Positions 42,493 through 52,300 of a DNA stretch of 64,000 nt are shown in pieces. Position 1 is the first letter of the stretch. Every line of letters begins with the position of its first letter. The stretch covers positions 62,001 through 126,000 of the forward strand of contig NZ_FPJO01000006.1 in NCBI RefSeq assembly GCF_900119365.1, given 5' to 3'. A model generated the notes under the pieces. The model made no database searches and was not told the DNA's origin. It saw only the letters and a program-made list of their open reading frames with translations. The translations under genes and the position numbers were made by a program. This DNA is from Streptomyces atratus (GTDB taxonomy: Bacteria; Actinomycetota; Actinomycetes; Streptomycetales; Streptomycetaceae).

Positions 42493-42867
42493 ATGTCGAA
42501 CGGGACAGTGGCCGCAGACAGAGATCCCGTGGTGGTTGGCGCGCTGACCGAACTCGTGCGGGACGCCGCGTACATGATCTGCGGGGAGCAGCCCGGGGTG
42601 CCGCGGCCGAACCTGCTCACCGATCTCGACTCCTTCTCCTCGGTCCAGCTGATGCTGGAGCTGGAGAAGTCGACCGAGGTAATGCTCCTCGAGGAGGTGG
42701 GTTACTTCCGGGGCGAGACCTTCGGCGACATGGCAGAGCACGTTTTCGTCATCGCGGAACAGAAGAATCAACTCGACGCCCTCGTGGACCGGTTGTTGCG
42801 TCTCGCGGCCGAGAAGAAGTCACCGGACCGCCCGACCGCTGCGCCCGGTGAGGCAGGATCAGCCTGA
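42493..42867 (+). CDS. Free-standing acyl/peptidyl carrier protein
   Basis: A 124-aa protein with a carrier fold in the first 90 residues. The phosphopantetheine serine should be the first serine of NLLTDLDSFSSVQLMLELE (DSFS pattern, close to the usual DSL). The C-terminal 30 residues are extended and charged. It is the first gene of the NRPS operon. Because the NRPSs have all their own carriers, it probably holds a separate building block, possibly the acid activated by the small ligase at 27759. Confidence 0.8.
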   Translation: MSNGTVAADRDPVVVGALTELVRDAAYMICGEQPGVPRPNLLTDLDSFSSVQLMLELEKSTEVMLLEEVGYFRGETFGDMAEHVFVIAEQKNQLDALVDRLLRLAAEKKSPDRPTAAPGEAGSA

Positions 42868-42882
42868 TAGGGAGATTCCGAC

Positions 42883-43896
42883 ATGGTGAAGAACCTGCGC
42901 GCAGGGGGTGGTGCCCACGACAGTATTCTCTCGGCTGTCGGATCCACTCCACTGGTGCCGCTTAAGCGGCTTTTCCCGGATTCGAAGGCCAGGTTCTACG
43001 CGAAGCTGGAGGCGCTGAATCCGGGCGGCAGCGTCAAGGACAGGGCAGCCATCGGAATGGTGCTCGGTGCGATCGAGAGCGGGGAGTTGACACCGGGGAT
43101 CTCCGTGGTGGTCGAGTCGAGCTCGGGGAATCTCGGGATCGGCCTGGCCCAGGTCTGCCGGTTGTACGGACTCCGTTTCATCTGCGTGGTGGACCCGAAG
43201 ACGACCACGCAGAACAGAGAAATCCTCCGGGCCTACGGCGCGGAACTGAGCATGGTCACCGAACGGGACAGCAGGACGGGAGAATTCCTGCCCGCCAGAT
43301 TGCGGCGAGTACAGCAACTTCGCCAGCACATTCCGCATGTCTTCTGGCCCAATCAGTACGCCAACGTGCGCAACGCTAAGGCCCAGGAAGCCATCATGCG
43401 AGAGGTGGCCGAGCAGCTCGACGGAGCAGTGGACTACCTGTTCGTCGCCACCGGCACCTGCGGAACGATCCACGGTTGCTCTCAATTCATCACGCGCAAC
43501 GGGCTCGCGACCCATATCGTCGCGGTGGACGCCGAGGGCAGCGCCATCTTCGGTGAAGCGGGCTGCCAACGCCTTGTTCCCGGCCATGGCGCGGCCGTCC
43601 GCCCTGAACTCCATTTCGACGGCATGGCGGACTCGGTGGCGAGAATGACCGATCAGGACTGCGTGGTCGGCTGCCGCCGGCTGGTGGACACGGAGGCGAT
43701 TCTCGGCGGAGGCTCCTCGGGCGCGGTGGTCAGCACCGTGGAACGCAGACTCGGCGAGTTGCCCGCGGACGCCAACTGCGTCCTGCTGCTGCCCGACCGG
43801 GGCGAGCGCTACCTGGACACCATCTACTCCGACACCTGGGTGAACGCGCAGTTCGGTGACATCCAGCATCTGTGGAAGGCGAGAGCGGCATGCTGA
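42883..43896 (+). CDS. SbnA-like PLP enzyme, 2,3-diaminopropionate precursor synthase
   Basis: A 337-aa fold-type II PLP enzyme of the cysteine synthase superfamily. PLP lysine is Lys52 in KLEALNPGGSVKDRAA. Others are VVESSSGNLGIGLAQV and VATGTCGTIHGCSQF (phosphate loop) and GGSSGAVV. The style matches SbnA, which couples O-phosphoserine and glutamate to N-(2-amino-2-carboxyethyl)-glutamate, the precursor of 2,3-diaminopropionate. The usual SbnB partner dehydrogenase is not in the window. With the carbamoyltransferase at the end of this operon, 3-ureidoalanine is a plausible final residue. Confidence 0.85.
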   Translation: MVKNLRAGGGAHDSILSAVGSTPLVPLKRLFPDSKARFYAKLEALNPGGSVKDRAAIGMVLGAIESGELTPGISVVVESSSGNLGIGLAQVCRLYGLRFICVVDPKTTTQNREILRAYGAELSMVTERDSRTGEFLPARLRRVQQLRQHIPHVFWPNQYANVRNAKAQEAIMREVAEQLDGAVDYLFVATGTCGTIHGCSQFITRNGLATHIVAVDAEGSAIFGEAGCQRLVPGHGAAVRPELHFDGMADSVARMTDQDCVVGCRRLVDTEAILGGGSSGAVVSTVERRLGELPADANCVLLLPDRGERYLDTIYSDTWVNAQFGDIQHLWKARAAC

Positions 43897-44132
43897 CCCC
43901 GCGCCGCGGCGACGTCGGCGCCGCGGCACGAGTCGCGCCCGAACGCCGCCTTCGGTCAGGGCCGGGCCCGGCACCGTCCGGACTCGTCGGCCGCCTCGGC
44001 ACCGGAGCCCCACCCCGCCACCGGTGCCGGCCGGTCGCGCGGCGCGAAGGCCGCGACCTCGCGGCGTAACAGTCCTCGCCACGGTCAACGGCGGCACCGA
44101 AGACGCCGGACCAGTCACGAGAAGGGAACAGC

Positions 44133-44336
44133 ATGTCCACGCACGACCAGTACCTGGTGGTGATCAACCACGAGGAGCAGTACTCCGTCTGGTTCGCCGA
44201 CCGGGAGATCCCCGCCGGATGGCGAGCCGAGGGAACATCCGGCTCCCGCGAGGAGTGCCTCGACCACATCGAGCGGGTCTGGACCGATATGCGGCCGCTC
44301 AGCCTGCGGCAGCGAATGGCCGGCCAGGCCAGTTGA
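44133..44336 (+). CDS. MbtH-like NRPS activator
   Basis: A 67-aa protein with the MbtH signature tryptophans: [44 protein letters not shown] and TDMRPLSLR. MbtH proteins bind NRPS adenylation domains and allow their folding or activity. It lies 28 bp before the first NRPS gene and almost certainly serves these enzymes. The 236 bp upstream of it contain no other supportable gene. Confidence 0.95.
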   Translation: MSTHDQYLVVINHEEQYSVWFADREIPAGWRAEGTSGSREECLDHIERVWTDMRPLSLRQRMAGQAS

Positions 44337-44364
44337 CGACCGACTGATCGAGTCGAGGTGACCC

Positions 44365-47300
44365 ATGAACCACCCAGAGTGCCACGAGCCCGGGCTGCCG
44401 GAACTGGTAGCCCGTCAGGCTCGCCTGACCCCGGACGCCCTGGCGGTCGAGTCCGCCGGGGGCGGGCTGACCTACCGGGAACTGGACCGGGCGGCCAACC
44501 GGCTGGCTCACGAACTGCGCGCCCGCGGTGTGCGCCGCGACGAGGTCGTGGCCGTCTGTCTGCCGCGGCGGCCGCGTCTGGCGGTGGCGCTGCTGGGGGT
44601 GTTGCGAGCGGGAGCCGCGTTCATGCCGCTGGACCCCGCCCATCCGTCGCGGCGGCTGGCGTGGATGCTGCGGGACGCGCGCGCCCGCCTGCTGCTGGTT
44701 GACGCCGAGGCGCCGGTCGTACTGCCCGAAGTGCCGGTACTGCCCCTCGCCGGGCATGCCGCGATCGACGCCCGCCCGGCCACGCCGGTGGAGGGCGCGA
44801 CCGACCCGGACGGGCTCGCGTACGTCATGTACACCTCCGGCTCGACCGGTCGTCCCAAAGGGGTGGCCGTGGTGCACCGGGGGATCCTCAACCGGGTCCG
44901 CTGGGCCGTCGGCCGCTACGCGTTCACCGCCGCCGACCGGGTGCTCCAGAAGACGTCCGTCACGTTCGACGCCTCTGTCTGGGAGTTCTTCGGGCCGCTC
45001 GTCACCGGTGGAACGGTGGTGCTCGCACCCGACGGCGCCGAGCGCGACCCCGCGCTCACCGTCGAGGTGCTGGCACGGGAACGGATCACCGTACTGCAAG
45101 GTGTGCCTACGTTCCTGCGGACCCTCGCCGAGGAGCCCGGTCTGGACGGCTGCACGTCGCTGCGGCTGCTCTTCTCCGCCGGTGAGCCGCTCACCGACGA
45201 GCTGGCCGTTCGGCTGACCACACGGCTCCCCGCGCTTCTGGTCAACACCTACGGGCCCACCGAGTGCTCGATCGACGTCACCTCATGGGAGTTCGACGGC
45301 CCGGGCACCGGAGCCGTGCCCATCGGTCTGCCGCTGGACGGCACGCGGGCGGAGGTGCTCGCCCCGGACGGCTCCCGCGCACGCACTGGCGAACTGCGGG
45401 TGGCCGGAGCCGGTCTGGCCCGTGGTTACCTCGGCAACCCCCGGCTGACCGCCGACCGGTTCGTCCCGGACCCGTACGGCCCACCGGGCGCTCGCGCGTA
45501 CCGGACCGGGGACCGGGTACACCGCCGCAAGGACGGAGTGCTGGAGTTCACCGGCCGGATGGACCACCAGGTGAAGATCCGCGGTATCAGGGTCGAACCG
45601 GGTGAGGTCGAAGTCGTGCTGGCCCGGCACCCCGCCGTGGCCGCGGCAGTGGTCGTCCCCCGCCCGGGACCGGACGGCCAACCCTGGCTCGTCGGTTATG
45701 TGGTGCCACGCGCCGAGCCGCCGGCTCACCGGGATCTTCGCGCATATCTGCTGGACAGGCTCCCGGAAGCCTATGTGCCGTCCCTCTTCGTTCCCCTGGA
45801 CGGCCTCCCGCTGTCCAGCAGCGGCAAGACCGACCGGGCCGCCCTGCCGGCCCCCTCCGGCACCCGCGGCACCGGAGGGCCCGCACCCGCGACACCGGAG
45901 GAGAAGCTGGTCGCCGACCTCATGGCCGATGTGCTCGGGCTTGAGACCATCGGCGCCGACGACGACTTCTTCGACCTGGGCGGTCATTCCCTGCTCGCGA
46001 TCCGGGTCGCCGGAAAGCTCCGCGCCGCCCTGGGCGTCCCCGTGTCCGTACGGACGGTGTTCGAGGCGCGCACCGTGGCGGCGCTGGCCGAGCGCGTGGC
46101 GCACCTCGGCGAGGAGGAGACGGCCGACCACATCGAGGTACTCGACCCACAGGAACGGTCCGGTCCGGCGCGGCTCTCCTTCACCCAGCAGCGGCTGTGG
46201 TTCCTCGACCGGCTGAACCCCGGCAGCCCCGAGTACCGGGTGTCCTGGGGGTTCCGCCTGCGCGGGCCGCTGGACACCGATGCCCTGGGCTCCGCCGTAC
46301 GCGACCTGGTGGCCCGCCACGAGATCCTGCGCACCCGTTACGTGACCGGCCCGGAAGGAGCGCCGGGCCAGACCGTGGCCCCCGCCGGGCCTTTCCCGCT
46401 GCCGGTCACCGCGCTCACCGGCGAGGAGAGAGAGCGGGACGTACGGCAGCTGATCCGCTCGCTGGCCGAGCAGCCGTTCGATCTTTCGGCAGGAGCACCG
46501 TTCGCCCCGCGTCTGATCCGGATCGGGGCGCACGACCATGTCTTCGTCGTGCTCATGCACCACATTCTCACGGACGACTGGACCGAGGACGTGCTGGCAC
46601 GTGAGCTGTCGGAGCTGTACCGGTCGCATGCCGCCGGGCAGCCGGCGGCGCTGGAGCCCCTCCGCGTGCAGTACGTGGACTATGCCGCCTGGCAGCGCGG
46701 GCAGCTGTCCGGCCCGGCGCTGGACGCCGACCTCTCGTACTGGCGTGAGCGGTTGAGCGGGATGCGGCCGCTGGACCTGCCCACCGACCGGCCGAGGCCG
46801 GCGGTACGGGACGGTGTCGGCGGCGTCGTGCGCGAGACGCTGTCCTCCGCGGAGGCCCAGCCGCTGCTGCGCCTGGGCCGGGAGCGGGGCGCCACCTCCT
46901 TCATGACCCTCCTGAGCGTCTTCTACACCCTGCTGGGGCGCTACACCGGTGCGAGCGATCTGGCCGTCGGCACCGTGGTCGCCGGACGTGGGCACCCGGA
47001 GATCGAGGACGTCGCCGGATGTTTCGTCAACACCCTCGTGCTGCGGGTGGATCTCTCGGACGACCCGACGCCGGAGCGGCTGATCAGCCGGGTGCGGGAC
47101 CATGCCCTCGACGCGTTCGGCCACGACCGGCTCCCGTTCGACAGGCTGGTCGACGAGCTCGCCCCGCAGCGTGACCTCTCCCGGTCGCCCCTGGTCGACG
47201 TAACCTTCGGGGTACGGGAATCGCCGTCGCGGCCCCTGACACTGGCCGGAGTCGACGTTCAGCCCTTCGAGACGGACCACACCGGCGCCAAGTTCGACCT

Positions 47301-49344
47301 GACCGTGCTGCTGACCGCCCAGCCCGACGGCGGGTATCGGATGGAGCTGGAGTACGCCACCGAGCTGTTCACCGAGGCCACGGTGCGCCGGATCGCCCAC
47401 CACTTCCGCGCCCTCGCCACGGCGATGGGGTCCGGGGCCCGCCGCCCACTGAGCCGGCTGCCCATGCTGGACCGACCGGAACGCGAACGGCTGCTCCACG
47501 GCTGGAACCCACCGAGAACGCCCGTCGAACCGGAGTGTGCCCACGAGGCGTTCGCCGCCCAGGCCGCCCGCACCCCCGAGGCCGTCGCGGTGACCGGGGA
47601 CGGCGAACAGCTCAGCTACGCCGAGCTCGCCGTACGGGCGGACGCGCTGGCACGGCGGCTGGTCGCCGCGGGCACCCGGCTGGAATCCCCGGTGGCCGTT
47701 GTGCTGGACCGGTCCACGGCGTCCGTCACGGCTCTGCTGGCGGTTCTCCGGGCCGGGGGCGTGTTCGCGCCGCTGGACCTCGCGCAGCCCGCCGAGCGTC
47801 TGGCGGCGATGCTCGACGAGCTGCGGCCGTCGGCCGTGCTCACGGACGCCAAGGCCCTCTCCCGTCTGGGAGAGCTGCCCGCGCCAGCGGTACTGGTCGA
47901 CGCGCCGAACCAGGCCCCACCGGTGGAACTGTCCCCCGGCGACCCCGGCCGCCTGGCCTATGTCGTCCACACCTCCGGGTCGACCGGACGCCCGAAGGCC
48001 GTGATGATCACGCACGAGGCGTTCACCCACCATGCCAGGGTGATGGCCGCGCGACTCGGCTACCGGTCCGACGACCGGGTGCTGTTCCTGGCGCCGCCGC
48101 ACTTCGATCCGGCCCTGGAGCAGATGCTGGCACCGCTTCTGCTGGGGGCGACCGTGGTGGTCGGTGATCCCGGTCCGGTGTCCCCGGCCGAACTGCCCGC
48201 GCTGATCACACGGACCGGGGTCACACAACTGGCCGTCGTCCCGCACCTCTACCGTGAGGTGGCGGCCGCGGTCACGCACCGCGGCGTACGGCCGACCACA
48301 CTGCGGAACGTGGTGGTCGCCGGTGATGTGGTCACCCTCGAGGACGCCCGACGCTGGTTCGCCACCGGGCTGGACGCCCGTTTCGTCACCCTCTACGGCG
48401 CGACCGAGGCCACCGTCGCGGCGCTGACCCAGCAGGTCGGCGAAGCCGACCTGGCCACCGGCGGCTTGGACCGGAGCGTGCCGCTCGGACAGCCGCTTCC
48501 CGGAGCCCGGGTGTACGTACTGGACGAGCGGATGCAGCCTGTGCCGACCGGGGTGGCCGGGGAGGTGCACCTCGGCGGCGTCAGACTCGCCCGGGGCTAT
48601 CTGCGGCAACCGCGCGCCACCGCCGACCGGTTCGTACCGGACCCGTACGGCGACGAGCCGGGTGAACGGCTCTACCGGACCGGGGACCTGGCCCGCCGCC
48701 GCGCGGACGGTGCCCTCGAATTCCTCGGCCGGACGGACGCACAGGTCAAGATCCGCGGTTTCCGGGTCGAACTCGGTGAGATCGAGGCAGCCCTGGCCCG
48801 GCATCCGGCCGTGCGGGCGGCCGCCGTAGCGATGCGGAGCGCACCGGGTGGTGACCGCTGGCTGATCGGCTACGTGGTGCCCCACCCGGACGCACCCGAC
48901 GTGACGGGCGCCGACCTGCGCGCCCATCTGCGGGACCGGCTCCCCGAATACATGGTGCCCGCGGCCTTCGTGCGGCTCGGCGAACTGCCGCTCGGAGCGA
49001 GCGAGAAAGTGGACCGCAAGGCGCTGCCGCCGCCCGGCCCCCAGGCTGAGGAGGAGCGATTCACCGCTCCCCGTGACGAGGTCGAGGAAGCCGTCGCCGA
49101 GGCGTGGGCCGCGGTGCTCGGGATCGAGCGGGTGGGAGTGGACCAGGAGTTCTTCGACCTCGGCGGCCACTCCCTGCTCGCGACGCGGCTGGCGACCCGG
49201 CTGCGGGACCTGTTCGGGATGGACATCCCACTCCGTCTGCTGTTCGAGGCGACCACCGTCGCCGCCCAGACGGACGCGCTCGCCCGGTTGGCGGAAGCCG
49301 ACAGCGCACCGGCCCACGCCGACCCAGCCGTCACACGATCTTAG
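44365..49344 (+). CDS. NRPS 1: A-T-C-A-T
   Basis: A 1659-aa synthetase with two modules. A1 is at about residues 10-510 (YTSGSTGRPKG near 156), T1 has the pantetheine serine Ser542 (DLGGHSLLAI). C1 is at about 600-1040 with HHILTDD (His732, His733), where the last residue of HHxxxDG is D. A2 is at about 1050-1540, and T2 has Ser1603. There is no starter C domain, so the peptide begins with the residue selected by A1. By my alignment to GrsA the A1 code is D-A-W-Q-F-A-T-I-D-K, which looks like codes for glutamine-type side chains. The A2 code, D-P-E-A-V-A-L-V-A-K, matches nothing I know. Confidence 0.95.
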   Translation: MNHPECHEPGLPELVARQARLTPDALAVESAGGGLTYRELDRAANRLAHELRARGVRRDEVVAVCLPRRPRLAVALLGVLRAGAAFMPLDPAHPSRRLAWMLRDARARLLLVDAEAPVVLPEVPVLPLAGHAAIDARPATPVEGATDPDGLAYVMYTSGSTGRPKGVAVVHRGILNRVRWAVGRYAFTAADRVLQKTSVTFDASVWEFFGPLVTGGTVVLAPDGAERDPALTVEVLARERITVLQGVPTFLRTLAEEPGLDGCTSLRLLFSAGEPLTDELAVRLTTRLPALLVNTYGPTECSIDVTSWEFDGPGTGAVPIGLPLDGTRAEVLAPDGSRARTGELRVAGAGLARGYLGNPRLTADRFVPDPYGPPGARAYRTGDRVHRRKDGVLEFTGRMDHQVKIRGIRVEPGEVEVVLARHPAVAAAVVVPRPGPDGQPWLVGYVVPRAEPPAHRDLRAYLLDRLPEAYVPSLFVPLDGLPLSSSGKTDRAALPAPSGTRGTGGPAPATPEEKLVADLMADVLGLETIGADDDFFDLGGHSLLAIRVAGKLRAALGVPVSVRTVFEARTVAALAERVAHLGEEETADHIEVLDPQERSGPARLSFTQQRLWFLDRLNPGSPEYRVSWGFRLRGPLDTDALGSAVRDLVARHEILRTRYVTGPEGAPGQTVAPAGPFPLPVTALTGEERERDVRQLIRSLAEQPFDLSAGAPFAPRLIRIGAHDHVFVVLMHHILTDDWTEDVLARELSELYRSHAAGQPAALEPLRVQYVDYAAWQRGQLSGPALDADLSYWRERLSGMRPLDLPTDRPRPAVRDGVGGVVRETLSSAEAQPLLRLGRERGATSFMTLLSVFYTLLGRYTGASDLAVGTVVAGRGHPEIEDVAGCFVNTLVLRVDLSDDPTPERLISRVRDHALDAFGHDRLPFDRLVDELAPQRDLSRSPLVDVTFGVRESPSRPLTLAGVDVQPFETDHTGAKFDLTVLLTAQPDGGYRMELEYATELFTEATVRRIAHHFRALATAMGSGARRPLSRLPMLDRPERERLLHGWNPPRTPVEPECAHEAFAAQAARTPEAVAVTGDGEQLSYAELAVRADALARRLVAAGTRLESPVAVVLDRSTASVTALLAVLRAGGVFAPLDLAQPAERLAAMLDELRPSAVLTDAKALSRLGELPAPAVLVDAPNQAPPVELSPGDPGRLAYVVHTSGSTGRPKAVMITHEAFTHHARVMAARLGYRSDDRVLFLAPPHFDPALEQMLAPLLLGATVVVGDPGPVSPAELPALITRTGVTQLAVVPHLYREVAAAVTHRGVRPTTLRNVVVAGDVVTLEDARRWFATGLDARFVTLYGATEATVAALTQQVGEADLATGGLDRSVPLGQPLPGARVYVLDERMQPVPTGVAGEVHLGGVRLARGYLRQPRATADRFVPDPYGDEPGERLYRTGDLARRRADGALEFLGRTDAQVKIRGFRVELGEIEAALARHPAVRAAAVAMRSAPGGDRWLIGYVVPHPDAPDVTGADLRAHLRDRLPEYMVPAAFVRLGELPLGASEKVDRKALPPPGPQAEEERFTAPRDEVEEAVAEAWAAVLGIERVGVDQEFFDLGGHSLLATRLATRLRDLFGMDIPLRLLFEATTVAAQTDALARLAEADSAPAHADPAVTRS

Positions 49345-49354
49345 GGACGAGAAC

Positions 49355-52300
49355 ATGAGCCTTGATCAGCCGAAGCATGCGTCGAGCAGTGGCGCTCAGC
49401 TGCTCCGCGATCGTCTGCGTCAGCGTGCACCGGAACAGGCGGCACACGGCCTCGACATTCCCGTGGCACCTCGGAACGGATCGTTGCCGCTCTCCTTCGC
49501 CCAGCGCCGTCTGTGGGTGCTGGACCAGCTACGCCCCGGAGGCACCGAGTACCTGGTGCCGCTGGTGTTCCGGTTGACGGGCCCGGCGGCCGAGGCCGAC
49601 ATCCGGGGCGCACTCAACGAACTGGTGCGCCGCCAGGAGATCCTGCGTACCCGGTACACCGTTGACGAGGATGGGGAACCGGCGCAGACCATCGATCCGC
49701 CGTCCGCCGTCGATCTGTTGACCGATGACTTCACCGGTGCGAGCCCCTCGGAACTGGACGACCTGCTGTACGCGGAGAGCAGCAGACCGTTCGATCTGGC
49801 CACCGGCCCGGTCCTGCGGGCCCGGCTGATCCGGCTGGCGCCCGAGGAGCACGTCCTCGCGATCACCGTGCACCACATCGCGGTGGACGGCTGGTCCGGC
49901 AGTCTGCTCGCCCGTGAACTCGCCGCTCTGTGCGCCGGGGAGTCACTGCCTGAACCCCGGCTGCAGTACGCCGACTTCGCCGCCTGGCAGCGCGCCCACG
50001 CCTCCGACGAGCGCCTGGACCGGGAGCTGGAGTACTGGGTCGGGCAGCTGCGCGACCTGCCGGCGCTCGAGCTGCCCACCGACCGCACCCGCCCCGCGCT
50101 CTGGGAACCCTCCGGTGCGACGGTCACCTTCGAGATCCCGGCCGCACTGGCCAGGCGCGCCGGCGCGCTGGCCGGTGCCCAGCGGGCGACCCCCTTCATG
50201 GTGTACCTGGCCGTCTTCTGGTCTCTGCTGCACCGGTACACCGGCCAGAGCGACTTCGCCGTGGGGTCCCCGATCGCGGGACGGACCCATGCCGACACCC
50301 AGGATCTGATCGGCCTGTTCCTCAATACGCTGGTGCTGCGCGCGGACCTGTCCGGCGACCCGTCGTTCACCGAGTTGCTCCGGCGTGCCCGGGTCACGGC
50401 GGTCGACGCCTACGCTCATCAGGACGTGCCGTTCGAGCGCGTCGTCGACGCGCTGGTGGTCGACCGTGACCTCGCCACCCATCCGTTGGTGGGGGTCAAC
50501 TTCGTCCTGCAGAACAACGAGCCGTTCCGGTTCGAGGCGGGTGCCCTCACCGGGGAGCTGATCCCCTTGGAACAGCGGCACGCCCAATTCGACCTCACCT
50601 GGGCACTGGAGGAACACGCCGACGGTTCGGTGACGTGCTCGGTGACCTTTCCCCACTCCCTGACGGACGCGCGCACCGTGCGGCGGATGGGCGAACACTA
50701 TGTGCGCCTGCTCGACGCGGCCGTAGGACAGCCCGGCACCCGGATCAGTGAACTGCCCCTGGTGAGTCAGGACGAGGCGCGGCGGCCGACCGGACCGGCC
50801 CCCGCCACCTGTCTTCACGAGCGGTTCGCGGAGCAGGCCGCGCAGCGTCCCCATGCCGTCGCGCTGACCTGCGACGGCGAGCATCTGACCTACGGCGAGC
50901 TGGACGCCCGTGCCAACCGCCTGGCGCACGTGCTCCGCGCGGCCGGCGCCGGGCGCGAGGACCTGGTCGGTATCTGCCTGCGGCGCGGGATAGATCTGAT
51001 CGTCACCGTGCTGGCGACGCTCAAGGCGGGCGCGGCCTACCTCCCGCTCGATCCGGCACACCCCGCGGAACGGATCGACCACCTGATCCGCGACGCCTCC
51101 GCGCGAGTGATCGTCACCGAGAGCACCCTGGCCGAGCGGGTCTCGGCCGCCCCGGTGCCCGGCGGGATCATCGTGCTCGACGACCCCGCACAACGCGCCC
51201 TGCTCGCCGCCTCACCCGTCCACGCCCCGGCGAGTGACGCGCACGTGGACGACCTCGCGTATGTCATCCACACCTCGGGATCCACCGGCCGCCCCAAGGG
51301 CGTGCAGGTCACCCACGCCAACGTGGTCCGGCTCCTCGACGCCGACGAGGACGTGTACGGCTTCGGTACGGACGACGTGTGGACGCTGTTCCACTCCTAT
51401 GCCTTCGACTTCTCCGTCTGGGAGATGTGGGGCGCGCTCTTCCACGGCGGTCGTCTCGTGGTCGTACCGCAGGAGGTGGCGCGTTCGCCGTGGGATCTCG
51501 TCCGGCTGCTGGCGGACGAGGGGGTGACCGTGCTGAACCAGACCCCGTCCGCGTTCCGCAACCTGGTGGAACTGACGGCGCGGAACGAGCCGCTGCTCGA
51601 CGGCCTCCGGCTGCGTCTGGTGATCTTCGGTGGGGAAATGCTCGATGTGGGCATGCTCCGGCCGTGGTGGGACCGGTTCGGCGACCACACTCCGTTACTG
51701 GTCAACATGTACGGCATCACCGAGACAACGGTGCACGTCACCTCCCGGCCGCTGAGCCGCGACGACCTCGACGGATACCGCAGTCCGATCGGCACCCCGT
51801 TGCCTGACCTCACCCTGCACATCCTCGACGGGCGGATGCGACCGGTTCCGGCCGGAGCGACCGGCGAGATATACGTCGGTGGCCCGGGGGTCACCCGTGG
51901 GTATCTCGGCCGGCCGGCCCGGACCTCGGAGCGGTTCGTACCGGACCCCTTCGGCCCGCCGGGTGCGCGGCTGTACCGCTCGGGGGACCAGGCCCGTGTG
52001 CTGCCGGGCGGGGACATCGGCTTCCTCGGACGCTCGGACGAGCAGGTCAAGATCCGGGGGTTCCGGATCGAGCCGGGAGAGATCGAGTCCTGCCTGACGG
52101 GTCATCAGGACCTGACGGCCGCAGCCGTCACCGTCCACGAGGCCGCGCCCGGTGACCGGGAGCTCGTCGCCTACGTGGTCCCCAAGGACGGTTCCGCCGC
52201 GGCGACGGCGGACCTGCGCCGGTACCTGGCCGCGCGGCTCCCCGGCTACATGGTCCCGGCGGTCTTCATATCCGTACCGAAGCTGGCGCTCACGGCCAAC

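Noticed and set aside
49073..49354. N-terminal extension of NRPS 2 overlapping NRPS 1
   Set aside because: The extension is the out-of-frame reading of the T2 domain of NRPS 1; the C-domain protein begins naturally at the ATG 49355.
45283..49356. A 1357-aa open frame on the minus strand opposite NRPS 1
   Set aside because: It mirrors the NRPS gene, has low complexity (rich in Gly, Gln, Arg) and no domain. Such antisense frames are normal in high-GC DNA.
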